Assembly (NCBI GenBank): GCA_023055505.1
Contig: JALIRH010000027.1
Coordinates: 2,802,501-2,866,500 of the forward strand
From: Callipepla californica brunnescens
Taxonomy: Eukaryota; Chordata; Aves; Galliformes; Odontophoridae
Direction: 5' to 3'
Length of the DNA: 64,000 bases
The position numbers and the translations under genes are program-made. Of the stretch, positions 25,400 through 42,600 are shown in pieces; the stretch's first letter is position 1, and each line of letters opens with the position of its first letter. The notes below the pieces were generated by a model. It saw only the letters and a list, made by a program, of their open reading frames with translations. It ran no database searches and was not told where the DNA came from.

Positions 25400-26690
25400 C
25401 TCACCCATTTCCCTTCTGGTCAGCTCGCCGCTGTCGGCCTGCGGGGTTTGCTGCGCAGATAAAACTGCTGGCTTTCCTTTTTATTTATAGATCAGTCATT
25501 TACTTCCGAATGCCGCACGCAAAGTTCGGTGACGAAGTGCCCCCGTCCGAGCTGAGCCAGGAGCGCTGGGGAAGGCCTTTCTGCTCAGTGGGAAATCTGT
25601 TAGCCAAACCTCTCTTCTAGTGTTATCTGTTTTTTGTTTGTTTGTTCGAGATGAATGACGATTCGTTTATAACTGGCTGTACGCGGGAAGCTGACTCTGA
25701 AACCATCTGAGAAACGTGAGCGCTTACATAACTGCGAGTAAATCACGGCATGTGTACACTGCTGGGTCTGCTATCAGCCAACGGCCACAAAACGGATCGG
25801 GGGAAGCCCTGGGGCTGCAGTGCCAGCCCTACAGCACTGCACACACCACGGCGGGAGAAGCACCTGCATTTAAATCTCGTTTATTTGCAAAGGTCCGAGG
25901 GATTAAGTGCCATTAAATCCCGTTTATTTGCATTGAGTGCCATATTTGGGGCAGTTAGACGCGAATTGAGGTCTACCATGAAACGCGTTTCGTAACAAGA
26001 AAGAGCAGAACCCCTCAGGTTTTCATTGGCTCTGAATGCAGATTTCAAGGCGATGTATATCGTTCTAGTCCCAGGCAGGACACAGTGCCATCTCCTGGAG
26101 CCAACAGCGTTATTTTCCTGCTCCGTTCCATTAATGGCACAGCGTTTCACACACACTGACTTCCCCGTGGAGTAGAAACGCCCACAGAAGGAAAATCCAG
26201 GGCTGGACTTTCAAATGAGGCGTAACAATGTGGTTTGTATCTCCTGCTTCAAATCTGACCACGGCCATCTGTAAGTATCCAGCTTGCAGCCCTGACCCAT
26301 AGCTTCGGTAGTACACTAATGAAGCTTTTATGCAGAATAGCCCAAACGAGGCGGGACCTGTAACGCTGCCTACAGGGGAGAGGCATCCAAGCTCAGATGT
26401 AGAACATTTACCTCAGTTTCAGGTGTGGGGAAGAAGATTCACCCTTTTTCCTGCCGAAAAACAAAAAACCGCTGTAAAAACCTGAACTTGGCGTGGAGCC
26501 TTGAAGCTATCCAACAGCGAGAGTGGAAAGCACAAAGAAACTCCCCGTGCTCGCTGTGTCCGTACAAAAGACACGGCTCATTTCCTCGGGGAGGAAAAGG
26601 CGGTGACTCCGAGAACCGCATTCAGAACTGGCGGGGACTTTTTCCTCACAGAAGTCCTCAGGGGACTCGCTGAGAGGAGCTCCGGCTCAG
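25400..26690. other. Intergenic spacer between PITPNC1 and PSMD12
   Basis: This spacer separates two head-to-head CpG islands. It holds a 20-base direct repeat with an octamer motif and a CArG box at 25870-25949, and a 12-base perfect palindrome GAAACGCGTTTC at 25980-25991. I see no gene or transposon in it. The open frames here are short, and several begin with non-ATG codons. Confidence 0.6.
25870..25949. promoter_or_regulatory. Direct repeat with octamer and CArG box
   Basis: TTAAATCTCGTTTATTTGCA (25870-25889) recurs with one change at 25913-25932 (period 43). The second copy completes a perfect octamer ATTTGCAT (25926-25933, POU-factor type). It is followed at 25940-25949 by CCATATTTGG, a perfect CC(A/T)6GG CArG box of the SRF type. 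The compact cluster sits between two promoters and may be an enhancer for either. Binding is inferred only. Confidence 0.4.
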
Positions 26691-26977
26691 CACGCCCGCC
26701 TGCATCCCGAACCCGTTTCTCTGTCAGTCGGGTGCTGTCAGTGACCTTCGTGGACGCGGGGCACCCCGCGGCTGCTCCGTCGCGAGGATCCCCGCAGGGA
26801 ACGACCCCAGCGCGCTCCACACAGCGCAGCGTTCCCGCAGCCCCACACGGCGGCCATCCCGCCTCCTTTCCCGCCCATCCCACCGCCACAGCCGCCCCTC
26901 AGAGGCGCCCCGCCCGGGGGTGCCCGCGGCAGTGCCTGCTTGGCGCAGTGCGGGGTCTTCCGCTGGGCTGCCCCGGC

Positions 26978-26989
26978 CGCGCCTGCGCG
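26978..26989. promoter_or_regulatory. NRF1-like site
   Basis: CGCGCCTGCGCG differs by one base from the palindromic NRF1 consensus YGCGCAYGCGCR. It lies about 80 bp before the PSMD12 ATG. Confidence 0.5.
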
Positions 26990-26996
26990 CCGCGCT

Positions 26997-27004
26997 ACTT
27001 CCGG
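26997..27004. promoter_or_regulatory. ETS/GABPA site
   Basis: ACTTCCGG is the complement of CCGGAAGT, the high-affinity ETS/GABP core. It sits eight bases after the NRF1-like site, as is common at the start sites of housekeeping promoters. Confidence 0.55.
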
Positions 27005-27069
27005 CGTGTGTGTGCCCGTCCGTGTGTGTGCGTCCGCGGGGCGACGCGGAGCGGAGCGGGGCCGGGGCC

Positions 27070-34859
<7,790 letters not shown>

Positions 34860-35225
34860 GGTGCCTCAATAATCTCAGTGCTTTTAAAGAAGGCATTAAA
34901 TCTTCATAATAGAGACTATTATTACAGCGTGTATATGTTTTTTTTTTTTCTCCCTGTCAGGGCTTCCTGGTCTAAAATTTAGAACATAATTCTGAAATTC
35001 CTGTTGACAGTTGAGTTCCCTTGATTATTCATTCAGTTGTTAAACATTTTTGCTACAATTGGTGAAAGAACATAATAAAACTGTATTGCCTGTATCGTAG
35101 CAGTCTTGTGATTTATTCTGTTTGTGCTTTGATCTGGCTAACTCACGTATTTCATTGCAGGAATACTTTTGAGGCTGTGATTGAGAGGACATAACTGTAA
35201 ATAAAGTTTAAAAACAGCGTGATAC
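34860..35225 (+). other. PSMD12: PSMD12 3' UTR with two poly(A) signals
   Basis: There are two AATAAA hexamers, at 35074-35079 and 35200-35205. The first is followed within 40 bases by a GT/T-rich element (TTGTGATTTATTCTGTTTGTG), which favours its use. The second is followed by weaker GT-poor sequence. Two alternative ends about 125 bases apart are likely. Confidence 0.65.
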
Positions 35226-38200
35226 AGTAGCATGCACTGAGGTGATAATGCTGATAGCATGAAGTTATGTCAAAGGTCAACAGAAAGGCATGCCTGCTCC
35301 TTCAAAAAATGCACTGGACATGTTTGATCTTGACAGCATGGGATTAAACAATTCGTTCTCTGCTGCGTACTTGCAACGTCCCCTCAGTGCTGTTTGCTAC
35401 TCAACACAATCCTTTTGTGGCTCAAATTAAAAATGAGTAAGAATTAGTTGGAATATCCTTACTTTAGAAATTACGTGTGTTCAAGGAGTATGTGTTGATG
35501 AAATATTACCCTTGGATAATTACGTAGCAAGATTAAAGTTGAGATCATTTGTATGTTGGAGGACACTGGAGGAATTCCAGGGGAATTTTCATGCTGCAAA
35601 ATCAAAACTTGCTACTCTTCATCTAGTGATCAGCCTAGAAAGTTTGCTTTGTTGTTTAATAAGATGAAGGATTACTGTTGCTATCTAACCTCAGGTCTAC
35701 CACTGACTTGTTTGTGGCAGAGAGTAAACCACTTAGCTTCTGTTAGTTTCCCATGACTGCTGCTTCTGAGAGAGTTTAAAAAAAAATTACAAAGACATTG
35801 TGTGCTTTGTGTGCTAAGCCTTGGAACATTACTCTATTACTGCATTCAGTCTGGAGCTTCTTGAGCTTGAGATCTCTTTCATTTTCCAGAGGTGAAAGAG
35901 CTCTACTGGCACATTAGGCTGCAGTCAGTGAGGCAATTCAGTGCTGGATGCATTTGTGCTTGCTAATTGCCTGCGTTAATTATAATGAGGCTTCCTGTTT
36001 ATCTTCAGAATACATCACAAATGAAGTTGATTGAAAGTTGGGTTTTCTCTACTGGAATTTGAGAAATGTCATTTCCCAGAAATGAGGGCGAACTTTATCA
36101 CAGAATGGAAATCTGTTTTCTGAATGCCCTGAGAAAGCAAAAGACTGAGCAGAAAGAGGGGGAAAAAAAAGAAAACCAGTACTTTAAGTTCATAATGAGT
36201 TCTGTTTTGAAAATGTAGAAACTAAACTGAGTGTGCAACTCATGGGAGAGCCAGGGCTCCAGGGCTTTTTGGCTACCAGCTTTCCATTAGCCCCGAAGCA
36301 AGAGAGGGTTCCAACTCTTCCAGAATTTGTGCCACACCTTTCAGAACTCTGCTCAGATCTCAGCTCCATGGCAGGGAGCCTAGTAGCCCTAAGTGGCCTC
36401 AGGTTTTCAAACTCATGCTTTTTGGCAAAGAGCCTGGATTCTTCAAGGTCCTTGGCATGTCTCCTAGCTTCACAGGATCAGAAGCCCTGTGAGGAGTCAT
36501 GATTTGCAGAATCTTGATTTAAGGGTAGGGAGACTGGATGAGTTAGTAGCTTCTGTATAGGGCTTCCTTGCAGTTACAGACCCCAGGAGGTCGAGCCAGC
36601 TATGTTTCCAGCAAGAAGCTGTGGTTTCCAGATCCGACAAGATTTTCAAGTCAAAATGTGTAAAAAATATAATTAAAAATACAGCTGAACATGATATTGT
36701 TGGAGTTTTGTTTTTTTTAATTATAAATCTTAGAATTATTGTTAGTCTCTACAGCTATCACTTGCTGCACTTCGGAGGATCTGAGTCCTGTCAAGTCTCA
36801 TGATGCTCAGCAGAGATTCACTGGTTTTGTTCCTCTCATGCCTCCCTGTTGTGACTGTGGCATTTCTGACTTTTCCAACTGCTACTGTTGCTTTTCTTCT
36901 GCTCACAGACTCAACGTAGCCCACTGTTCCTGATCTCCCTAGGCAGCAGCAGGAGTATGCTGCATCCAGTACAAAACTCACATTGCTCAGCAGCGACGCT
37001 CTCATCATGAAATCCCCTTGGTGAGCGTAGCACATGGGGATTCCAGGAACCTGAGAAATCTGGGCAGTTCTGGAACTGTGAGTGAGTAGTCAGCACTCAG
37101 TCTGTTTCTGCCTAGCCCATGCTCAGTGAAGAGCTTAGTGAATACCTGGCTTCTCAGCTCAGCCTCTGTCCACTCAAGGACTTCTGTAGTACAATTAACA
37201 AGTTCACAAAATAGAGTAAAATCTGCTTCATACTGGGGGCACAGAGGTTTAACTGAAGTCAAAACAGTAAATAGCGCACGTCACTGAACAAATCCTTCCC
37301 CTGTAACTCCTTCACTAGCTACACACATTTTTCCAGTACGGCATAAAGAAATTCTTTCAGAAGAAAGGGATTCAAAAAGTTAATGACAGCTTATGTGAAA
37401 AATAAAGCCAGCAACTACTTACCTCACCCCAGAGGATACCTACATGTTTTTATATATATAGACACAAGTAATTCTATTTCTGAGTAAAAAATAATGAAAT
37501 ATTCCTTGTATTTTGCTACAGAAAATCTTATCTGTAACATAAAATTTCAGTAGGAACTGGACGCAGCCATCCCCCAGAATTAAAGGCCTGATTGCACTGC
37601 AGCAGCCTAGACAAAGTTACTGCGGTCCTAAATACGTTTTCCCCTTTATCTGTTGGACCGTAACTGCTGCCTTCCTTACTGCAGGGCACTGCTTGGCCTC
37701 AGCAGAGCCCATGGGGAAGTCACTTACCTCCCAGCGTGCCATGCAGGCTCGCTGGGGACGTCTGGGGCATGCAGCCCATGCAGCAGCACGGCCTGGGGCA
37801 GGTTCAGCAGGAGTGCTCCTGTCCTCCTGAAATGGCGGCCCCTGGGCCGAGGCCAGGCCCAACGCGTTCCCCTCCAGCACTGCCTTCAACAGGCACTGCA
37901 ACAGCCCACACCACACCTGTGAAGTCAAGCTGAAAAGCGGACTGATCCAAGTCTGGGGCTGCGAACGCAAAGGATTTCTTTTTCAAATGTTTTTCCTTCT
38001 ACATTTTCATTTTTTGCAAGGAGCTCTCCTTGTAAACCTATTGCTGCTGAATATTGAACGTGTTCCTGGGCGCAAGTACCTTCTTGCAGCGGCAGCGCAT
38101 TAAGACTCGGCTGGTGGTTACCCTTCAAAGAGTTAGGAGGCGTTGAGCGTAGATTTAAATACAAATGTATTTAGGAAAATCCAATACTCACATGATCTAA

Positions 38201-38290
38201 ATCTTATAATGAATTTAATTAAAGCAGAAAGAGAAGTTTAAAAGAAAAAAAAAACCACACAGAAAAAGAAATGGAATCCTGCTGATAAAC
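35226..38290. other. Intergenic region PSMD12-HELZ
   Basis: About 3 kb separates the PSMD12 3' end from the HELZ CpG island, and both genes run on the plus strand. It holds a MIR fragment (35.69-35.84 kb) and a homeodomain-motif-rich segment at 35.94-36.01 kb. From 36.2 to 37.3 kb and 37.6 to 38.2 kb I see only unique-looking DNA with short chance frames and no gene. Confidence 0.6.
35688..35835 (+). mobile_element. MIR SINE fragment
   Basis: The plus strand follows the MIR consensus in order. TCTACCACTGACTTG matches the 'CTGCCACTTACTAGCTG' region, ACCACTTAGCTTCTGTTAGT matches 'TTACTTAACCTCTCTGTGCCTCAGTTTCC' and runs into TTCCC, and TGTGCTAAGCCTTGGAACA recalls 'GCGCTTAGAACA'. The copy is diverged, as expected for an element that predates birds. 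The outer ends are approximate. Confidence 0.6.
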
Positions 38291-39026
38291 GCGATGGAGG
38301 CGCTGAAGAAGCCCCTCTCCCATCGCAGCTCAGGAGGACCACGGTGCCACGCGGGGCCAGAAAAAGACTTCGCAAAACAGCCCCGGCGTGAAGCACCGAC
38401 GGCCAAACGCGTTTTGCAAAGCAGCTGCTGGGATCCGTGCCCAGCCGGCAACGCGTTATACCGGCGGTCCTTCAGCAAAACGAGATGGGAGCTCCTCAAC
38501 CGCGCCATCTGAGCGCGGCCCTTCCGCGGGGATGCGGTTTTTCGCACGTTGAGGAGCGATAGCTGTAAACAAACAAAGGAAAGAGAACGCGAGGCCCAAC
38601 CTGCTCGGCTCGGGGGGCTCCGCCGGGCGGGCGCGCAGCTCTCCCCGCGCAGAGCGGCACCTGAGGGCCGGCCCCGCCGGGCCCCGCCGGCCTCGGCAGC
38701 TGCTGCGAGCGTGTAGAGGCAGCCATGCGATTCCCAAGAAACGGGAGGGGACAAAAACAACGCCCACCTCCCCCCCCCTTCCCCAACCCCGGCTAAAATA
38801 AAAAGAAAGAAAAAACTACAGAGCCCCGCCGGACCCCATCGGCCCGGCCGTGCTCCTTCACACGGCGGTCAGAGCGGAGCGCAGAGCCGCAGCCCCTCCG
38901 CCTCCGCCCCGCTCGCAGTGCCCCCGTCCCCGAGGCGCGGCCCCATCCCCGGCCCGGCCGAGCCCACCCGGCCGCCCTCCGCCTTCCCCCGCTGCCCGCC
39001 GGGCCGGGAGGAGGGCGGGGGAGGGC

Positions 39027-39047
39027 TTTCCCACAATGCTTTGTGGG
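39027..39047. promoter_or_regulatory. ZNF143-like palindromic element
   Basis: After TTT, the arms CCCACAA (39030-39036) and TTGTGGG (39041-39047) form a perfect inverted repeat around TGCT. TTCCCACAATGC matches the central part of the ZNF143/STAF site (ACTACAATTCCCAnnATGC type). Such sites usually lie just upstream of the start in CpG-island promoters, which fits its place before exon 1. Confidence 0.55.
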
Positions 39048-39091
39048 GACGTTGACAAGTGGATCCAAGATGGCGTAGAAAGTAATGACAG
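39048..39091 (+). other. HELZ: HELZ exon 1 (non-coding; 5' end inferred)
   Basis: The exon ends at GACAG|GTAAGT (donor 39092-39097), a perfect donor at the skew switch in the HELZ CpG island. The 5' end is inferred to lie between the ZNF143-like site and the YY1-like site, so the exon may be only about 30-45 bases. The HELZ start codon is in exon 2. An ATG within this exon opens only a two-codon uORF. The exon cannot be proved without transcript data. Confidence 0.55.
39066..39078 (+). promoter_or_regulatory. YY1/TISU-like element with minimal uORF
   Basis: CAAGATGGCG (39066-39075) matches the YY1 site and the first ten bases of the TISU consensus SAASATGGCGGC. The embedded ATG is followed by GCG and TAG (39076-39078), so it encodes Met-Ala-stop. 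TISU elements drive both transcription and AUG use on very short leaders. Confidence 0.55.
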
Positions 39092-39640
39092 GTAAGTCAG
39101 GACTTCCCCATTCGCCCCCCGCGGGGGCCGAGGGCGGCGGGGCCGGGCCGGGGGGGCCCACGCGAAGGCCTCGGGGGGGGGATCCCGGAGCCCCTCGGGC
39201 GGCCGAAGGGACGGGAGCAGCGTGCGGGGCGGGCCGGGGGCTGAGCGGTGCCGGCTGGAGCGGGCCCAGTGTCTGCGGAGGGCCCTGCGGCGGCGGCCGC
39301 TCGGGGGCCGATTGCGGGCGGGAGCCCCGGGGGCTGCCGGGCTCCGCCGAGGGCCCGGAGCCGGGGGCGGGCGGGCGGGCGCGGCCCGGAGCTCGGTGAG
39401 GCGGGGGCAGCGTGGGGGCAGCCCGGGGAGCCGGGGTGGGAGCGAGAGGAGTGTGGGGGGGGGGGGGGCTCGCACAAGGCCGGCTCCCGGCGGCTCTGGG
39501 GGTGCTCCGTGGGGGGGAGGGCGGTGCGGAGGGGCGGGGGGCGGCTTCGGGTTGTGCCGGGCGGGGTGGGAGGGGACGGGCAGCGCCAGCCAGGAAATGC
39601 CGAAATAAATAAGTGTGTGTGTGTGGGGGGGGGGGGAATA
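39092..39640 (+). repeat. G-run-rich, quadruplex-prone start of HELZ intron 1
   Basis: The non-template strand carries many runs of three or more G, including uninterrupted G14 (39455-39468) and a (GT)6-G12 compound (39613-39636). This is strong positive GC skew directly downstream of the start, the setting in which R-loops and G-quadruplexes are known to form at CpG islands. Confidence 0.6.
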
Positions 39641-42600
39641 AAAAAATAAAAAATGGCTCTAGGAGGTAGGGACGGAAAAAGAAGCGGGGAGGATTTAACG
39701 GCTGCTTTAAAATGAGCCCTCCGAGCGAGGCAGGCTTGGCACGGGAGGGGTGTTTTTTTGGCCTTTTTTTTTGCAGGGAGGCTTTGTCAGGGCCGAGCAG
39801 CGCTGAGCTGGGAGGGCCGCGGAGATCCCGAGATCGCCTTCTGTACAATGCCACTGTTGTGAAACTGGGAATGGGAAAGTTTATACCGCAGGTTGCCGCG
39901 CAGCCCTCTTTTGTGGGGTTTTTCTTTTTTTTCTTTTTTCCCCCTTTTCTTTTGGAGCGGATTCCCGAGTAGAGCTGCTCGCGGTGTTACCCCTCTTGAG
40001 GAATTCAGTGGGTTGCGTCTTATCGTTAATATCCAAACGATTGAATTAGTTTGGATTCGGTGCGCAGTTGGTGGTGCTGTTGTTTGATTATAGTAACGTG
40101 ATTAAACATATCATCGATGGGGATTAAGAAAAGCAGGGAAGCAGTTGCAAGGTTGTTTTCCAGTTAATGACAAAATGAGCGCGCGTTCACAACGTAATGG
40201 GGATTTTGTTTTTATCAGAGTCACGGCGAGCTGGAGTTGGAGTTTTCAAATAACGTATTTAATTCTCCGTTGAAGAAATAAAATAAATCAGTTGCAGTAC
40301 CGAAAATGTCCTAAAAATGCCTCATCTTGTTGGGAGATGGGATGCATCATGGTGGTTCTTGTTGAGATGGCGGCGGTTGGTGGGGCTTTCTGGCGTCAGT
40401 CTTCCAGTTCCATATTATAATGGAAACAAAGGAAAGGATGAAATAATCCTCCTTTCAATATACTCCTTTTAGAAAGTACACACTCTTTTGTACAACTGAA
40501 AGAGAATAACGAAATTGCATGAGGTGCTTTACAAGTTCTTTTTTTTTTTTCCTCCCCAAGACGTTGGTAGAGCAGAGGTTTTAAAATAAGGTTTCCTAAA
40601 TTATTATTTAAATATTGGTAAGTCCGTATTTTAAAGTTAGCTTGGGGGAGCCTGGGGCTGCCGGGTGAGGAGCTGGCTCTGAGCTCACTGCTGGGTGAGG
40701 GCAGAGCTCAGAAGTGACCGCTGCCATCCTCTTCCTCCTCTGAACGTAGACTGAGGGATTTGCCTGTGGTTGAATCAGGTCTGGGTGGGCTGAGCTTCTG
40801 TGGCAGGAAAATTGTGAGTGCTGGAAGCTGAGTTCAGCTTTCTTTGTTGAACTTTAAGCACCGGAGCACTTTTTCTTTATTGGTAAGTGAAGGGATGTTG
40901 TATGTGTTAAAACTGAGTTATCTTCGTAGCGTGTTATGAAAGCATGAATTACTTAAAACGAAACACAGACACACAAATCCAGGTTGTGTTATTGCTCCTC
41001 ACCTGTGTGGATTCTGGACTTAAAAAAACAAACGTAGAACGTGTGTGTCAGGGTTTTATAATTTTTGTTATTGGAGAGAGAGATGCATTCAAAGTGATAG
41101 CTCCAGGACTCAAGGGATTATAATCGAGTGGTATGTTCTTATTTTTGATTATTTTGGGGTGCTTTTGTTTCTCCCAGCTTCTAGAAATTAGAAGGAGATG
41201 TGGAAGCTGTGTCTTAAGCTGTATATTCACCCCGTTGTGCTTCTTGATTTGCCAGATTGCTGGATCTCATTGATTTCGGAGAAGTTGCTCCCGGGCTTTG
41301 GGATCTGTAATTGCAGATCTGGTTGTGGGATAAGGGCTGTGGTCTGCAGACAGCGTGTGCTTGAAGGTTACACTCAGAAATTCCCATCTCAAGGGAGAGT
41401 GAAGAGCAAATGCTTCCAAGTAGATAGGGTACAGGCCTAGTCCTCGAGAGATTTGGGCAGTGTGGTGAAAGTCCCTTCACCTGTTTTGCGTTCTTCTAAA
41501 GGAATTTAAAGTAGGAATCATGAATCTGGTAATGAGTTGTGACATCTGTAGATGAGAGAGGCCATATAAAAGCTAGGCAGTATTATTACTGATCTTTTCT
41601 GACTGTTAATTAGTAGGCTGAAATATTTTCTCCAGTGTACACAGTTACGTTTGTTACTAGAATCCACTTTGGAATTACAGCTGGATATTCTTTCTGACTT
41701 TTTTTTTTTGCTGCTGTTTAGTTCCATTTTGTTTGCTACTGCACTTTATTCTGGGTATTCTCATTTTAGTAATGGCAGAAGCAGTTGCTGGAGCAATTCA
41801 GATGATTAGTTGAAAGTCCTTGAAGCTTTCAGCTCGCTGGTATTCCCTCTTGAGGTCAGTGGTACCTAGATAGGACTGGTAGCAGGAGTGAAACCTCAAT
41901 TAGAGAAATGTTTTGTAATACTATAACTCCTGTCTCCAGTGTGCAGCCTGAATAACTTGGGAAAGCCATGGGAGAACAAGAAGGAAGGATGGTGCTGTCT
42001 CTTAGGGGGATGCAGTTGGGCAGCCAGCATTCTCTCCGTCTTGGTGATCAGTAGACCAAGAATTTTAGCAGGAATGTGAATCCTGGCCGTAATGTTTTCT
42101 TAGCATTATATCTGGGGAAGGAGATTGAGGTCCTGTTCCCAGAAGCACATCCCTGGTGTTCCTTTCTGCCCAAGTCTGCTAATGGCCCATGGTGGGGGGA
42201 CAAAATATAAATAACATATTTAAGGATATCATAGTTCATGTGCTTGTAGACTACTGCAGTTGTCTTTTTTTTTTTTGTTTTGTTTTCCAGCAAGCACATA
42301 CAGCGAGAGAATATTGAAAAAGAGAGTGCTTTTTCAAAGGTTTCCAAACAGCACTGATGTGCAGGGAGATTTTGAGCATTGCTTGGGGATGCTGATGGAA
42401 GGCTCCACTATGTGTAGTGGAATTAGGAGCCTGTGACGTTGGGCTGCTCTGCAGAAGCAGGGCTTCTGCTGGTTTTATCACGGTGGTGTTGCTATGTAGT
42501 CAGGTTCCATATTTGAAACCGGTCTTGCTTATGGAGTTTTAATCTCTTCACACAAATGTTTACAATGTGAGGTTCCGGCAAGGGGTGATCACTCGTACCT

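Larger units (their letters stand above)
23880..25400. promoter_or_regulatory. PITPNC1: CpG island promoter of PITPNC1
   Basis: CpG-dense sequence surrounds the PITPNC1 first coding exon. It has two parts: a small, extremely GC-rich block at about 23885-24000 inside intron 1, and the main block at about 24560-25400. The plus strand is C-rich at about 24990-25060 and turns G-rich at about 25085-25260. For a minus-strand gene this puts the likely transcription start near 25.05-25.15 kb, giving a 5' UTR of roughly 450-550 bases. The start is inferred from skew, not from a TATA box. Confidence 0.75.
38290..39600. promoter_or_regulatory. HELZ: CpG island promoter of HELZ
   Basis: CpG-dense sequence with no TATA box. 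The plus strand is C-rich from about 38.86 to 39.0 kb and becomes strongly G-rich from about 39.1 to 39.6 kb. This sharp reversal of GC skew brackets exon 1 and marks a plus-strand start near 39.05 kb. ZNF143-like and YY1-like elements sit at the switch. Confidence 0.8.

Noticed and set aside
37222..37262. GGGGGCACAGAGGTTTAACTG, resembling part of an inverted MIR
   Set aside because: The similarity covers only about 25 bases and the flanks do not continue the MIR order.
39036..39091. Upstream ATG (39036) in exon 1 reading MLCGDVDKWIQDGV and running into exon 2 out of frame
   Set aside because: The ATG lies inside the ZNF143-like palindrome, probably just upstream of the transcription start. 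After splicing the frame does not join the HELZ frame and soon stops. It would matter only if CAGE shows starts left of 39036.
38793..39854. 353-codon minus-strand frame across the HELZ promoter
   Set aside because: Proline/arginine-rich translation of a CpG island, antisense to exon 1 and without any domain; explained by base composition.
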